Below, one piece after another: positions 46,801 through 54,751 of a DNA stretch of 64,000 nucleotides (the stretch's first letter is position 1; each line of letters starts with the position of its first letter). The translations under genes were made by a program, and so were the position numbers. The notes under the pieces were generated by a model. It was given only the letters and a program-made list of their open reading frames with translations, was not told where the DNA came from and searched no databases. The stretch is taken from NCBI GenBank assembly GCA_030789695.1, contig CM061142.1:354553486-354617485 (forward strand). Reading direction: 5' to 3'. This stretch comes from Scilla litardierei. Its lineage: Eukaryota > Streptophyta > Magnoliopsida > Asparagales > Asparagaceae.

Positions 46801-48553
46801 GTTAATACGACCCCGATATGATCCTATACATAAAATATATCATTGATATTCATGCCAAATGGTTTTATTAGATGGTATCACCTCGGGTGCCTCCAAATCC
46901 AACACTGTATTTCCTAAATGTATCGAAATTGGCCAGTATTTGAATCATTGGTTATAATTAGACTTCTTAGTCAAAATGCATGACACATAACGGCACTCAG
47001 CAAACAAACAGATGCTCAAACTTTAAGCCCCAAGCAGTAAGGCTCGAGTGATTCCCTAAATGTAAATTGTCTGAATAAATGCTACTACATTGACATGACC
47101 TGCTTAAATTAAGCAACATCTCATAGGTCAAAAGATTAGTAAATTTGTCCTGCATGTCAGAAAGAGACCACACAAAGATTATCTTCAACTTCAATTCTTG
47201 ACCATATAGAAGTTTTTGTCATAACAAAGTGTACAAAGGAAATTGGGAGAGTAAGAATAAGGCAAGTCAAATTTATATCATGCTCTTTCATGTTCATTAT
47301 GGAAATAGTATAAAAGAATCAGCGTATGCATTTTTTATAAATAAGAACATGGAAAAGAACTTAGAATAAATCAAGTCTTCTTCACATTACCATATGCAGA
47401 AAAATAATCATTTTCCTTTACTTGTTCTGGTACATCTTCAATTCATTTGTATTGTCTATTGTATCCCGCATCGTCAGATACAAAGTGAGCAGATGACATG
47501 ATGTTTGGTGCAACCAAACTACCTTTTCTTACTCTCCTTCTCAAACACACATATACTAGTTGAAGTTCATGTGCACAAACGCAAATAATAGAGAACAAGT
47601 CTTAATTAGACATAAGTATATAGCATGTTTAAAAAATAGAAAAAATAATCCAGGTTACTAAAATAAAACATGCATCATCAGTTTTTCATCATATGTTCCT
47701 CTCCAAATTGCAGGATAGACCATCCAAGATGAAAATCCACAATAAGACATGTTCAGCATCTGAATCTATTTAGAAATTACGTCCATTCTATTCTAGCATG
47801 CTCTACACATAGTAAACTCTAAACCACCCATAACTGCTGGAGTTTTGGATTAGTCGATTCATCATGTAAGTTGACGTAGAAACAATTATATTTGCACCCG
47901 AGACTGTTAACTCCATTACGAAACTCAACGTCAAACCAACAGTGCTCATCTAATTCGACTCCAATCTCCCTCCCGTATTTCAATCCTCCGTCCCTTACTA
48001 GTTTAATCACACACACAAAACGAGAAGTAAACATTACCATGTCACCAGAAAATTCAAATTCTGTCTACTGCCTAGTATTTTCAAGTGAATAAAGCATCAT
48101 AATCCATCCTCACAATTCAAATTCAGCATTATCAGAAACATTCCAATTAACTACCAGCAAAACAAAGTTATCAAAAAAGAACAAAAGAGTCAAAATCTTT
48201 CAAAGCAAATCAAGTCAATTTCCCTAAATACAGATACATTACGTCCACATATTTCAGATCTAGAATCTAAAACTGAGAAGACAATAAAATATCATAAAAG
48301 CATCAGATCTACAAAGCATCAATAATACTCACCACCACAGCGCCAAGCAACAATCTGCAAATATGAGGACCACAGCATTGCGATCAGACGAGAGATCCAA
48401 ACGAGTCAAAAAGAAAACAGGATTTGGTTAGGGTTAGGGATAGGGTTTCTCACAAGGGAAATCGGCCGTGATTGTGCTCATGAGATCGGTGTGCCACAGA
48501 TTCCGGTAGCTCTGCCGGAGCTGCATCTTGTCCAAGGACGCCTGAGACGACAT
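34838..48553 (-). CDS. Cysteine-rich membrane-type protein with GYPP-rich tail (PGPS/D12-like), 8 exons
   Basis: Exons (minus strand): 48553-48454, 48354-48333, 40376-40320, 40239-40158, 35667-35572, 35483-35359, 35271-35253, 35155-34838. All introns have GT...AG ends. The exons sum to 819 bp, 272 codons plus TGA, in frame throughout. The N-terminus is MSSQASLDKMQLRQSYRNLW. A Cys-rich core follows, including CCLALWCGPCVSY and RYVCCAGYLPCSGKCGESRC. A hydrophobic segment FMFCLSQLACIFSIVAMIVG (about residues 131-150) suggests membrane association. The last 100 residues are GYPP/PPGYPP repeats. Plants have conserved proteins of this layout, described as PGPS/D12-like or PLAC8-related; the biochemical role is not established. 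Two exons are only 22 and 19 bp. Introns 2 (7.9 kb) and 4 (4.5 kb) are swollen by repeats. The intact frame and splice sites argue for a live gene. Confidence 0.92.
34861..34986 (-). repeat. 63-bp tandem duplication in the GYPP coding repeat
   Basis: The unit starting GAGGGTACCCTGG at 34861 recurs at 34924, a 63-bp period, with almost no differences. It adds exactly 21 residues (YPPHGGYPPAGGYPPPGYPP pattern) to the C-terminal tail without shifting the frame. The near-identity at DNA level points to a recent duplication. Confidence 0.85.
36011..36343 (+). repeat. 5' LTR of the mini element
   Basis: It is a 333-bp copy with an internal near-perfect triplication of AGAAATTACTTTGCGCAC-type units (30 bp, 36065-36125). 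The U5 end is TTGGTTGGTTCCTAACA, next to the primer site. Confidence 0.9.
36371..37066 (+). CDS. Short gag-like ORF of the mini element (231 aa)
   Basis: The ATG lies 12 bases after the primer site. The first 45 residues (MAGIEGVKKSVDDLVEYIER onward) look like an alpha-helical N-terminus of a retroelement Gag. Residues 50-125 are acidic with repeated DLK/DLE/SDL units from AGATCTGAAATTTCAGATCT-type DNA repeats. Residues 140-225 (CRISAGI, LQNSAF, AEILQ patterns) are simply translation of the CTGCAG array. No nucleocapsid zinc knuckle, protease or RT is present. Whether the protein is made is unknown; the second half is unlikely to be selected as protein. Confidence 0.5.
   Translation: MAGIEGVKKSVDDLVEYIERMKARQAKNDEQFAKIMELLTARIHDGKNPNFGQKTSPLEEKSPDLEISDLKFSDLDLKISDPDLKATEEDEKIFRSENFRFESDGDENPGLKTAAEDEDEPPRRANPSRRLKKTATPPTEILQEPQQFCRSAFCRISAGICRISADSCSILHSAFLQNSAFCRNSAFCRISAGILQDFCSISAEILQHFCRGPAEFCRGPAEFQSIDGLQI
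36785..37045. repeat. AATTCTGCAGAATT-type palindromic array
   Basis: About 25 CTGCAG (or CTGCA) words, mostly extended to TTTCTGCAGAA or AATTCTGCAGG, occur at irregular 8-15 bp spacing over 260 bp. Neighbouring words are inverted copies of one another, so the stretch can form many alternative hairpins. Both strands read open in several frames. Confidence 0.85.
37225..37557 (+). repeat. 3' LTR of the mini element
   Basis: It has the same length as 36011-36343 with about three substitutions (for example GCGCGG for GCACGG near the start). It is followed by the target duplication GTTTC. Confidence 0.9.
37563..40157 (-). other. Remainder of intron 4 of the GYPP-protein gene
   Basis: AT-rich intronic sequence without a supported gene; ORFs are under 90 codons on both strands and show no domain. 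The intron ends at the acceptor TTCCAG before exon 5 (35667) and starts at the GTGCCA donor after exon 4 (40158). Confidence 0.6.
40690..40867. repeat. Foldback element with 60-bp inverted arms
   Basis: The left arm 40690-40749 (CACCTGACCAAATTGGGTCA onward) and the right arm 40808-40867 are reverse complements with one mismatch seen. Between them, 40759-40790 repeats the inner half of the left arm (GGCGGCCTATCATTGGCCGT), so two alternative hairpins are possible. The arms themselves contain smaller palindromes (CCTGACCAAATTGGGTCAGG). It lies in intron 2. No clear target duplication was found; it is probably a MITE or foldback transposon. Confidence 0.85.
40868..44284. other. Intron 2 sequence, AT-rich
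   Basis: No gene is supported. It contains TA and GT microsatellites (for example 41400-41425) and many ATATGACATGAGAGAT-like words between 42100 and 42700 that look like a diverged dispersed repeat. Three or four imperfect copies of CTCATATATG...TGACAT...TGTTCTC are spaced by about 120-130 bp. Confidence 0.5.
44285..45405. mobile_element. Nested Helitron remnants in intron 2
   Basis: At about 44285-44470 the sequence matches the 5' part of the Helitron at 20349-21074 (ATATATTA..., CTGACTGGGACAAAC, TTTTGGGGGGAACTTTTTGGAG). At 44802-44845 a second 5' piece (TCTATATTACAATTGAGG) abuts an inverted 3' end with hairpin CCGTGCCCGCAGGCACGG (44852-44870). A forward 3' block follows and ends near 45400 with CATGTGCCCACGGGCACGG. 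At least three pieces in both orientations are joined, showing repeated insertion or rearrangement of one family. Confidence 0.6.
45406..48332 (-). other. Distal part of intron 2 of the GYPP-protein gene
   Basis: AT-rich intronic DNA with no supported coding or RNA gene. It starts at the GTGAGT donor after the 22-bp exon 2 (48333). Scattered ORFs below 100 codons show no domain. A CA/GT microsatellite with alternating purine-pyrimidine lies near 45590-45620. Confidence 0.55.
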
Positions 48554-48830
48554 GATCGGATCTGATCAAACAACCTGAGAGATCTTACGCCTGCGATTCT
48601 CGATTTGAACGAACAAGCGGTTGCGGGATCAGAACGAAGAACCGAGAAAACGACGTCCGAGACTTCAAACGGGGAAGATCGGGGCTCCTTGTTTAAAGCT
48701 TAAGAAGAATTGGAGTGGTCAAGTACCAAATAGTTTTTTTAAAAGGTTCTTCGAAGTTTCCAAAAGGGCCTATGGCCGCAGCCAAAAGAGACTGCAACGT
48801 TACTTCGTCAAATCATGCTTAAAATAGTTT
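48554..48830 (-). promoter_or_regulatory. 5' UTR and promoter region of the GYPP-protein gene
   Basis: The region directly upstream of the start codon at 48553 is moderately GC-rich and free of repeats, unlike the DNA further out. No strong TATA box is visible in the first 100 bp. Repeat-derived DNA (LINE remnant, hAT MITE) begins about 325 bp upstream of the ATG, so the promoter is likely compact or shared with transposon sequence. Confidence 0.4.
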
Positions 48831-48879
48831 CTTTTTTTTTTCTCTTGGTGCATCGGAAGGTAACACAGCTATATAGTCT

Positions 48880-49790
48880 AACGGGGTTTAAACCCACTAA
48901 CAAATTTGCTACACCTTGCGTCTGCTGTCAAAAGATGTGCCATGCGATCCGGAGCCTTGTTAGTAATACGTAATACGGAAAATATTCGGAACGCGAATAA
49001 AACGTGTTTAATTCGATCAATTTCAAAAGGCGTTCGGTCAAAAATTCGGTCAAATATGCGCAATACGGGACTAAAACGTAAACGGGTTAAATCGTGTTTA
49101 ATTCGTTAACCCAGATAAAAAATGCGACTAAAAATACGAATACTGTCAAGATATCATTCATCTAATTGAACTTAAAAATCAACAATATCAATATAAAATA
49201 AGAGTAACATAACTTCTATAGTCATGATTTAAATAAATTATATTCATAGTTTTAACCAAAATGACATGATCATACTATTATATTCCATGCAGCATGCCCT
49301 AAACCAAAGTATGATCATAAAATGATTTAAAAGTGTCCCTAAAACGCGTTTAAAACACATAAAATGCGCAACACGGGGATAAAACGCGTTTTGTTCGTCT
49401 ACCCCTAAAAAAGCGCGTATTTTTCCGAATAATTCAAATGGACGGCCATTTAATACGGAAACCATTTTAGACGGATTTTAAACGTAAAAAATATAAAAAT
49501 TCGCGTTTTTTACTAACAAGGATCCGGAGCTCCTTCATGAACCACGAAGTCCTCGTCAAGCCGTGAACCCAGATCCGCAAGCTTGTCAGAAAAGAAGTTG
49601 CCTTCTCTCATAACATGAATCACCGAAACATCCCAGTTTTTACAGAGCAAGAATTATATATCCTTAAGGAGTGAAGAAAGCGGATGGAGAGATCTGGACT
49701 TACTCGTGATGAGGCCGATGGAGCACTTGGAATCCGTCTCACAAATCAGCTATTTAGGATAGTTTCCATATCTGGGGAAAAAATATTAGA
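48880..49790 (-). pseudogene. LINE RNase H domain remnant, split by a MITE
   Basis: Read on the minus strand from about 49735 to 49530 and then 48954 to 48880, the translation gives ETDSKCSIGLI, HPLSSLLKDI, a stop, FLLCKNWDVSVIHVMREGN, FFSDKLADLGSRLDEDFVVH and, after the MITE, PDRMAHLLTADARCSKFV. This is the C-terminal RNase H (RVT_3-type) region of plant non-LTR retrotransposons, with the typical REGN...DKLA motif. A TAA interrupts it before FLLCK, and the hAT MITE at 48955-49521 splits it. It is dead. Confidence 0.7.
48955..49521. mobile_element. hAT-type MITE, 567 bp, with perfect 8-bp target duplication
   Basis: The terminal inverted repeats are CCTTGTTAGTAA at 48955 and its reverse complement ending at 49521. 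The flanking 8 bases ATCCGGAG occur at 48947-48954 and 49522-49529, the target length of hAT transposons. The interior is AT-rich with many ACGCG/AAACG words and no transposase. It interrupts the LINE RNase H remnant exactly, so the empty site can be reconstructed from the flanks. Confidence 0.9.
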
Positions 49791-49935
49791 GGTAGTGGTG
49801 TGATGTGTCAAAGTGAATTGATTTTTTTTTCAAATAAAGAAACTAATCATTGACTACACCGGATCCTTTCGGTATATATAGTCATCTACTAAAATAATGG
49901 ATTTGGGTATTTTTGGAAGATTGGGATAAAAATAC

Positions 49936-50956
49936 GGTTTCAGAGTGTTTTCTCACTACAAAAGCGTTGACCGTGGACTACCCGGTCAACGTGGTCAAGG
50001 GGCCGACTTGGGTCCCTCGGGTGCGTCGAGTCTGTGCAGACACGACGCGAATCGGAGTTACGGATGATGTGGAGCGCGTCGGCTGGGCCGAATCTGGATC
50101 CTCGGCCGCAAGGTGGGCGAGGGGAAGCCTCGGCCCGGTGCGAGACGCTCGGCCTCGGACGGTCGGACGACGAGGGATAGCCTCGGCGCCTCGTGAGTAG
50201 AGGGGAAGCCTCTACTCGGACGGACGTGCTCGGCCTCGGTCGGTCGGACGACGAGGAGTAGCCTCGGTCGTCTTGTGAGATGCGTGGCCGGCGTGGGGCG
50301 GAGGGGAAGCCTCGGCCCGTGGATCTGATGTCCTCCTGCGTAGACGAGAACACTCGTCAGGGGGGCCGGACCTTGGTTCCGGCCAAATCCCCTCCGATGC
50401 CTAAGTCAGACGGTGATCTGAAAGTGGAGGCCCGGCGGAGACGGTTCGACTCGAGTGGAGATCGGAACGACGTCTACCGGCGCGAGCGGGGGAGGAAGGA
50501 GATGAATTGGGGGAACTAGGTCGTTGATGGAGTACCTTAGGTTTTAGTTACCTGAGATGCGGTCCCTTGTCTAGTCGTCCTTCTAGCCCTTTTATAGGCC
50601 TCCCGTCGTGATTGCCCACGACTCACGTCCCTCGTCCGCCCCCGATCGTGCCCCCTCAATCCGCCTCCCTATCGTCGTTCCCTGCGCCATGCCAGCACCT
50701 CCCCATTACCGCCATTAAGTGGTCGCGGGCCCTGGGGAGCGGTTATCGCTGGAGTGGGCCAGTGACTTGCGTGTTTCCGGGGCCGGGTTGGATCGCCGTT
50801 CGGGGGCCCTCTAAGGGGCTTTGTCGGGCGGGCCTGATCTCGCAGACGGGCTTCTGATCGGTAGTTGGGTTTCTAGCTCCATGTTCCTTCGGGCTTCGTT
50901 TGGTGGGATGCGCCTTTGGGCCCATGTTGTTGGGCTTCCGTAAAATAGACGTATCA
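49936..50956 (-). repeat. 3' LTR of the Tat element
   Basis: It is the same length as the right LTR. Its outer base is G instead of the expected T, so the terminal dinucleotide is mutated (GGTTTCAG against TGTTTCAG). A minus-strand TATAAAAG box (reverse of CTTTTATA near 50588) is kept. Confidence 0.92.
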
Positions 50957-50969
50957 ATTGCCCCCATCA
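50957..50969 (-). other. Polypurine tract of the Tat element
   Basis: The minus strand reads TGATGGGGGCAAT directly before the LTR start TGATACG, the usual site for plus-strand priming in this lineage. Confidence 0.7.
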
Positions 50970-51178
50970 GTGGGGCCGATCGGCCTTGGCCGGTTCGGTT
51001 CGACCGATGTGACTCCCGGGGTTCCGAGTGGCGCGTCAGTCGAGGCGTGGTCATAAATGAAGGTTATGATGAGGCGAATCGATTGGACTTCCCTTGGCGC
51101 CGATTTCGAAATGCCGCCGGCTCTTTGAGGCCTGCCACGCGTTCCTGTCAGGCGTTTCGAATTCGCCCCTGGGTCTGG

Positions 51179-51186
51179 TATATAAG
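51179..51186 (+). promoter_or_regulatory. TATA box for the antisense ORF
   Basis: TATATAAG lies about 150 bp before the ATG at 51328 on the plus strand and is followed by a pyrimidine-rich leader (51205-51300). This suggests that the antisense ORF has its own promoter rather than using the LTR. Confidence 0.6.
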
Positions 51187-51327
51187 ATCCCCGGCTGCGT
51201 TGATCCACACTTCTTCCTCGCTCTTCCCTCTGTTTTAGGCTTTCCACAACTCGGAGTCTCCCGCCGCCTTCGTTTCCTTGTCTTCTCCAAATTAACAAAA
51301 AGGTAACTCCTTTCTTATTTTCATATT

Positions 51328-53500
51328 ATGGCTGCTCTTAGGATAGGTGGTTCTGGCCAAGGGGCGAGGGATCCTCCCGAGTCCAGGCGGGGCGGGCCCC
51401 GACTTGTGGGATCTGGTTCCTCCTCTGGGAGCCATCTCCTCCGAGATAAAGGGAAGGGGAAGCTCTTCCCGGACTATGCCGGCGATGATGTGGCGTCGGC
51501 TGCCGTGCGGCTTAATGTACCTCCGGTTATCCTCCGAACGCCGTCGAGGACTCCTCCTCTAGCGGCCGCGGAGATCCGGGAAAGGTATCTCTGCTTACCG
51601 TACGACGTTCGAGTCCCCTTCATCGACGAGCGGATCTGCCTTCCGAGGAGCAATGAAGTCGGCGTCTATGTCGAGATGTTCCGCCTGGGTCTTCGTTTCC
51701 CGCTCAATCCCTTCTTCATCCAGGTCATGGAGTATCTCATGGTGCCCCTTTGCGAGTTCACCCCCTGTTCGATTGCGGTACTGACGGGCTTCGTGATGCT
51801 CTGCTGTACTCGTGGTCTGGAGCCATCTCTCCCCCTTCTCTTCTACTTTTATCAGATCCAGACGGTCGGCCCAGGGTCATGGTTGCACCTCCGAGCCCGC
51901 TCGAGGAGGGAATGCCTGATCGGGCTACCCCGCTGGTCGGGGGATTGGAGCTCGGATTATGTCTTCGTGGTCTTCCTGGAGGATGCCCAAATTTTGACAG
52001 GCTGGGGCGGGTCGGTCCGGCCTTGTCCAACGCTAGCCCTCTCCGAGGCTGATCAGGCGGCCGTCGCGCTGCTGTCGACCCTCCCCTTGGAGGCGAAGTC
52101 CATCTGGTCTTTGTTGGATGACCTACTCCTGAAGGCCGTCTTGTGGTCTCCGGGTAGGTCGCTTTTTCAGTCCTGGATTGCCCCGTGGCTTACCCTGATT
52201 TCGGTTTCCCTTGCAGGAATGGCTGGTCGCGAGTTCACCCGCGATGTCGACAAGCTGATCCGTCGCGGAGCCGCTCGGAGCCGGGGCAGTACCTCTGGAA
52301 GGGCGCCTCGGCGGACCGTTGAGGAGGAGGTGCGCCGAGCCGAGCCCTCCGTGGGTAAGGTGGTGGCCGCGCCTCCCGCCTCTTCTTCTGGCGATCTCCT
52401 CCCCGGGGGGGTCGCAAGGGCCGGATCCGCCCTGCCAGCCCAAGAGGTGGGGGGCAACGACGGGTCCGGTGCAGCTTCCCTTGCGCTTGGCGTGCCCCCT
52501 CTTGTCCCCGAGGGTGGAGGTGGCGCGAGGCGGAAACACTCTCCTTCGGCGCCTGCCGAGCCTCACGAGGGGAAGAGGATGAGGGAAGGTGAGGCTCCCT
52601 CCAGTCCGGTGTGCTCCGTGCCCCCGGCGGTGCTCCGTGCCCCCGGCGGTGTCCGCCGGGGATCTTCCGGTGGCCCTGACAACCACCCCCGTCGCGGTGT
52701 CTCCGTCTCCAATATCGGGAATAGGTGCCCTATTGGCGGGCAGCTCGGCCTCCCTCGAGGTCACCCCCGGGGGTTCGGTGTTTGTCGACCGAGCCCTGGC
52801 TCAGCAGTTCGTCGAGGGCTCCGTCCTCCCCCGGGACCGTAGTCTCCTCGAGAGGATCCCTGCCGACAAGGTGTCAGACTCCTTGGTCTGGATCCTTCAA
52901 CAGGTTTGGTTATCCGGTCGTCCTTTTATTTCCTTCGCTCTCTTCTTGGCTCATGTCTCGTCGTTTCAGGGTTCAACACTCGCTGTCGAGTCGCAGCGTC
53001 GAGCCGTCCATTTGAGGGAGCTGGAGGTATCCTCTACGAGGGATCGCGAGCGGGCCGGGGCTACGGAGGTAGCTATGACGGAGGCCCAGATGGAGTCTCG
53101 GCATCTCAAGCTCCGGGTGGCCGAGCTAGAGGGACGAGTGGGTGACCTCGAGGGAAAGTTGGAGGACGCTCGGCAGTCAGCCGAGGAAGCGGCGGAGTCG
53201 TTCCGCTTGGAGAGAGAGGAGCTTCAGAGGGAACTGTCGGATCGTCGTCAGGTGGCGCGGTTTGCGGAGGAGGTGGAGAGAGGCGTCATCGGGAATCTGG
53301 GGGAGAGGATCTTCGAGGTCCTCATGGAAGCCTTCGGTACATATGAAGACCTTATCGGCCCCCGGATCGTCGAAGTCGTCCAGTCCTCCTTCCGGGATTG
53401 CGCGGAGCGTGTCCGGCAAGCTCCCCCGCCTGTCGATCCCCCTCGCTCCGAGCAAGGCGAGGCGCCCGAGGATGCGTCCTCTCGAGCCCGGGCCCCCTAG
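51328..53500 (+). CDS. Antisense ORF of the Tat element (putative gypsy-type transposon domain), one frameshift
   Basis: The frame opens at 51328. Residues of about 85-220 (YDVRVPFIDERICLPRSNEV, FRLGLRFPLNPFFIQVMEYL) match the 'putative gypsy type transposon' domain (Transposase_28) known as an antisense ORF in Tat/Retand elements; its function is unknown. Two short introns fit GT...AG rules: 52154-52216 (63 bp) and 52904-52969 (66 bp). A 19-bp direct duplication (52612-52630 and 52631-52649) shifts the frame, so reading continues in the frame open from 52589 to 53500. The C-terminal part is a charged coiled coil (RVAELEGRVGDLEGKLEDAR). Without the duplication and introns, 675 codons including the stop remain. 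In this copy the protein is interrupted after about 430 residues. Confidence 0.8.
52612..52649 (+). repeat. 19-bp tandem duplication causing the frameshift
   Basis: TGCTCCGTGCCCCCGGCGG occurs twice in a row (52612-52630, 52631-52649). Nineteen bases shift the frame by one, which explains why the first frame ends at 52842 and the second takes over. Confidence 0.9.
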
Positions 53501-53990
53501 GTCGTCCTTCCTGGCCTGTCATCCTTGTTTTTATCCTCGAATTTTTTAGCATCCGCTTCGCTTTGGGCCGGTCTACTTGAGATGGATCCCTGGCCCCGCA
53601 ATCTCCATTGGCCTCTTTACTGGTTCTTTGCTTCGGAGCGAACAATTGCTGATTGCAAGGATGATCGCCTAAGCCAGCAACTTTGTGTTCTTGGTCGACA
53701 AGTTTTGCTCCGCCGGCGCTACCCTAGTTTCTGTAGGTGACGAATTTTGTTGTCTGCCGAGAGCGGATTATTTGTAGGGAGGTTTCTCCACTTCAATTTC
53801 CTGTAAATAAGACACAATTTTGTACCTGGGTTAATTGTTGGAAATGAAATTGACTTACTCGAACCTCTCGTGTATTTTGCTTTGTTGCTGCGACCTCGGC
53901 CCCTCTGCTGATGGTGGTCGCTCGCCTCCTTTCTCTGGGAGGCTGTCCCTTGCCCCCTGAGTGGACAAGTCGGCTGACGTCCTTGATGAC
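53501..53990 (+). other. Spacer between antisense ORF and 90-bp array
   Basis: No ORF is supported. It includes a likely 3' UTR of the antisense gene. This and the array occupy the place where pol would normally lie in the opposite strand. Confidence 0.5.
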
Positions 53991-54530
53991 TAGGGGGGCT
54001 GCCCCGGTCTTATGAGCAGCGAAGTCGGTCAGCGGGGGTGTAGCTCCTCGGCTTAGGACCGGTCGGTGCCCGAGCTGGCTGGGGGAATTGCCCCCGGATT
54101 TACGAGCGAAGGAGACGGTCGGCGAGGGCAAAGCTCCTCGGCTTAGGACCGGTCGGCGTTTGCGCTGGCTGGGGGAATTGCCCCCAGACTTACAAGCGGT
54201 GGAGTCGGTCGGCGAGGGCGAAGCTCCTCGGCTTAGGACCGGTCGACGTCCGCGCTGGATGGGGGTGTTGCCCCCAGACTTACGGGCGCAGTAGACGGTT
54301 GGCGAGGGCAAAGCTCCTCGGCTTAGGACCGGTCGGCGTCCGCACTGGCTGGGGGAATTGCCCCCAGACTTACGAGCGCAGGAGTCGGTCGGCAAGGGCA
54401 AAGCTCCTCGACTTAGGACTGGTCGGCGTCTGGGCTGGCTGGGGGAATTGCCCCCAGACTTGCAAGCGAAGGAATCGGTCGGCGAGGGCGGAGCTCCTCC
54501 GCTTAGGACCGGTTTTGTCTGACCCCCCCA
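53991..54530 (+). repeat. 90-bp tandem array, six units, in place of pol
   Basis: Units start at 53991, 54081, 54171, 54261, 54351 and 54441, exactly 90 bp apart. Each has the palindrome-like GGGGGAATTGCCCCC, then AGACTTACGAGCG, GTCGGTCGGCGAGGGC, AAGCTCCTCGGCTTAGGACC and GGTCGGCGTCCGC. The first unit is diverged. Frames stay open through the array because 90 is divisible by three. The GGGGGCAATT word (minus strand) is the same as in the element's polypurine tract. Confidence 0.92.
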
Positions 54531-54751
54531 TCCGGTGACCGGCGGTCTTCACTCTTATGCACCCTTAGTGAAATGTTGATTCCGTCGAAGGTAAGGAAAA
54601 GATAAAAGGGAATGCATTTGTACTCTTAAGGGTCCTATTGGACTAGTACATTTGGAGGAAAGAAAACAGGAAATAAAGCTAGACGGAAGGATGTAAACCT
54701 AGATAATCTCCTCCGGACTAGGCTGCGACTGGGGGGAGGGGCCTCGCCTGC

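Noticed and set aside
52123..52764. 213-codon minus-strand ORF inside the antisense gene
   Set aside because: Shadow frame of a GC-rich coding region; the plus strand has the recognisable domain, introns and coiled coil.
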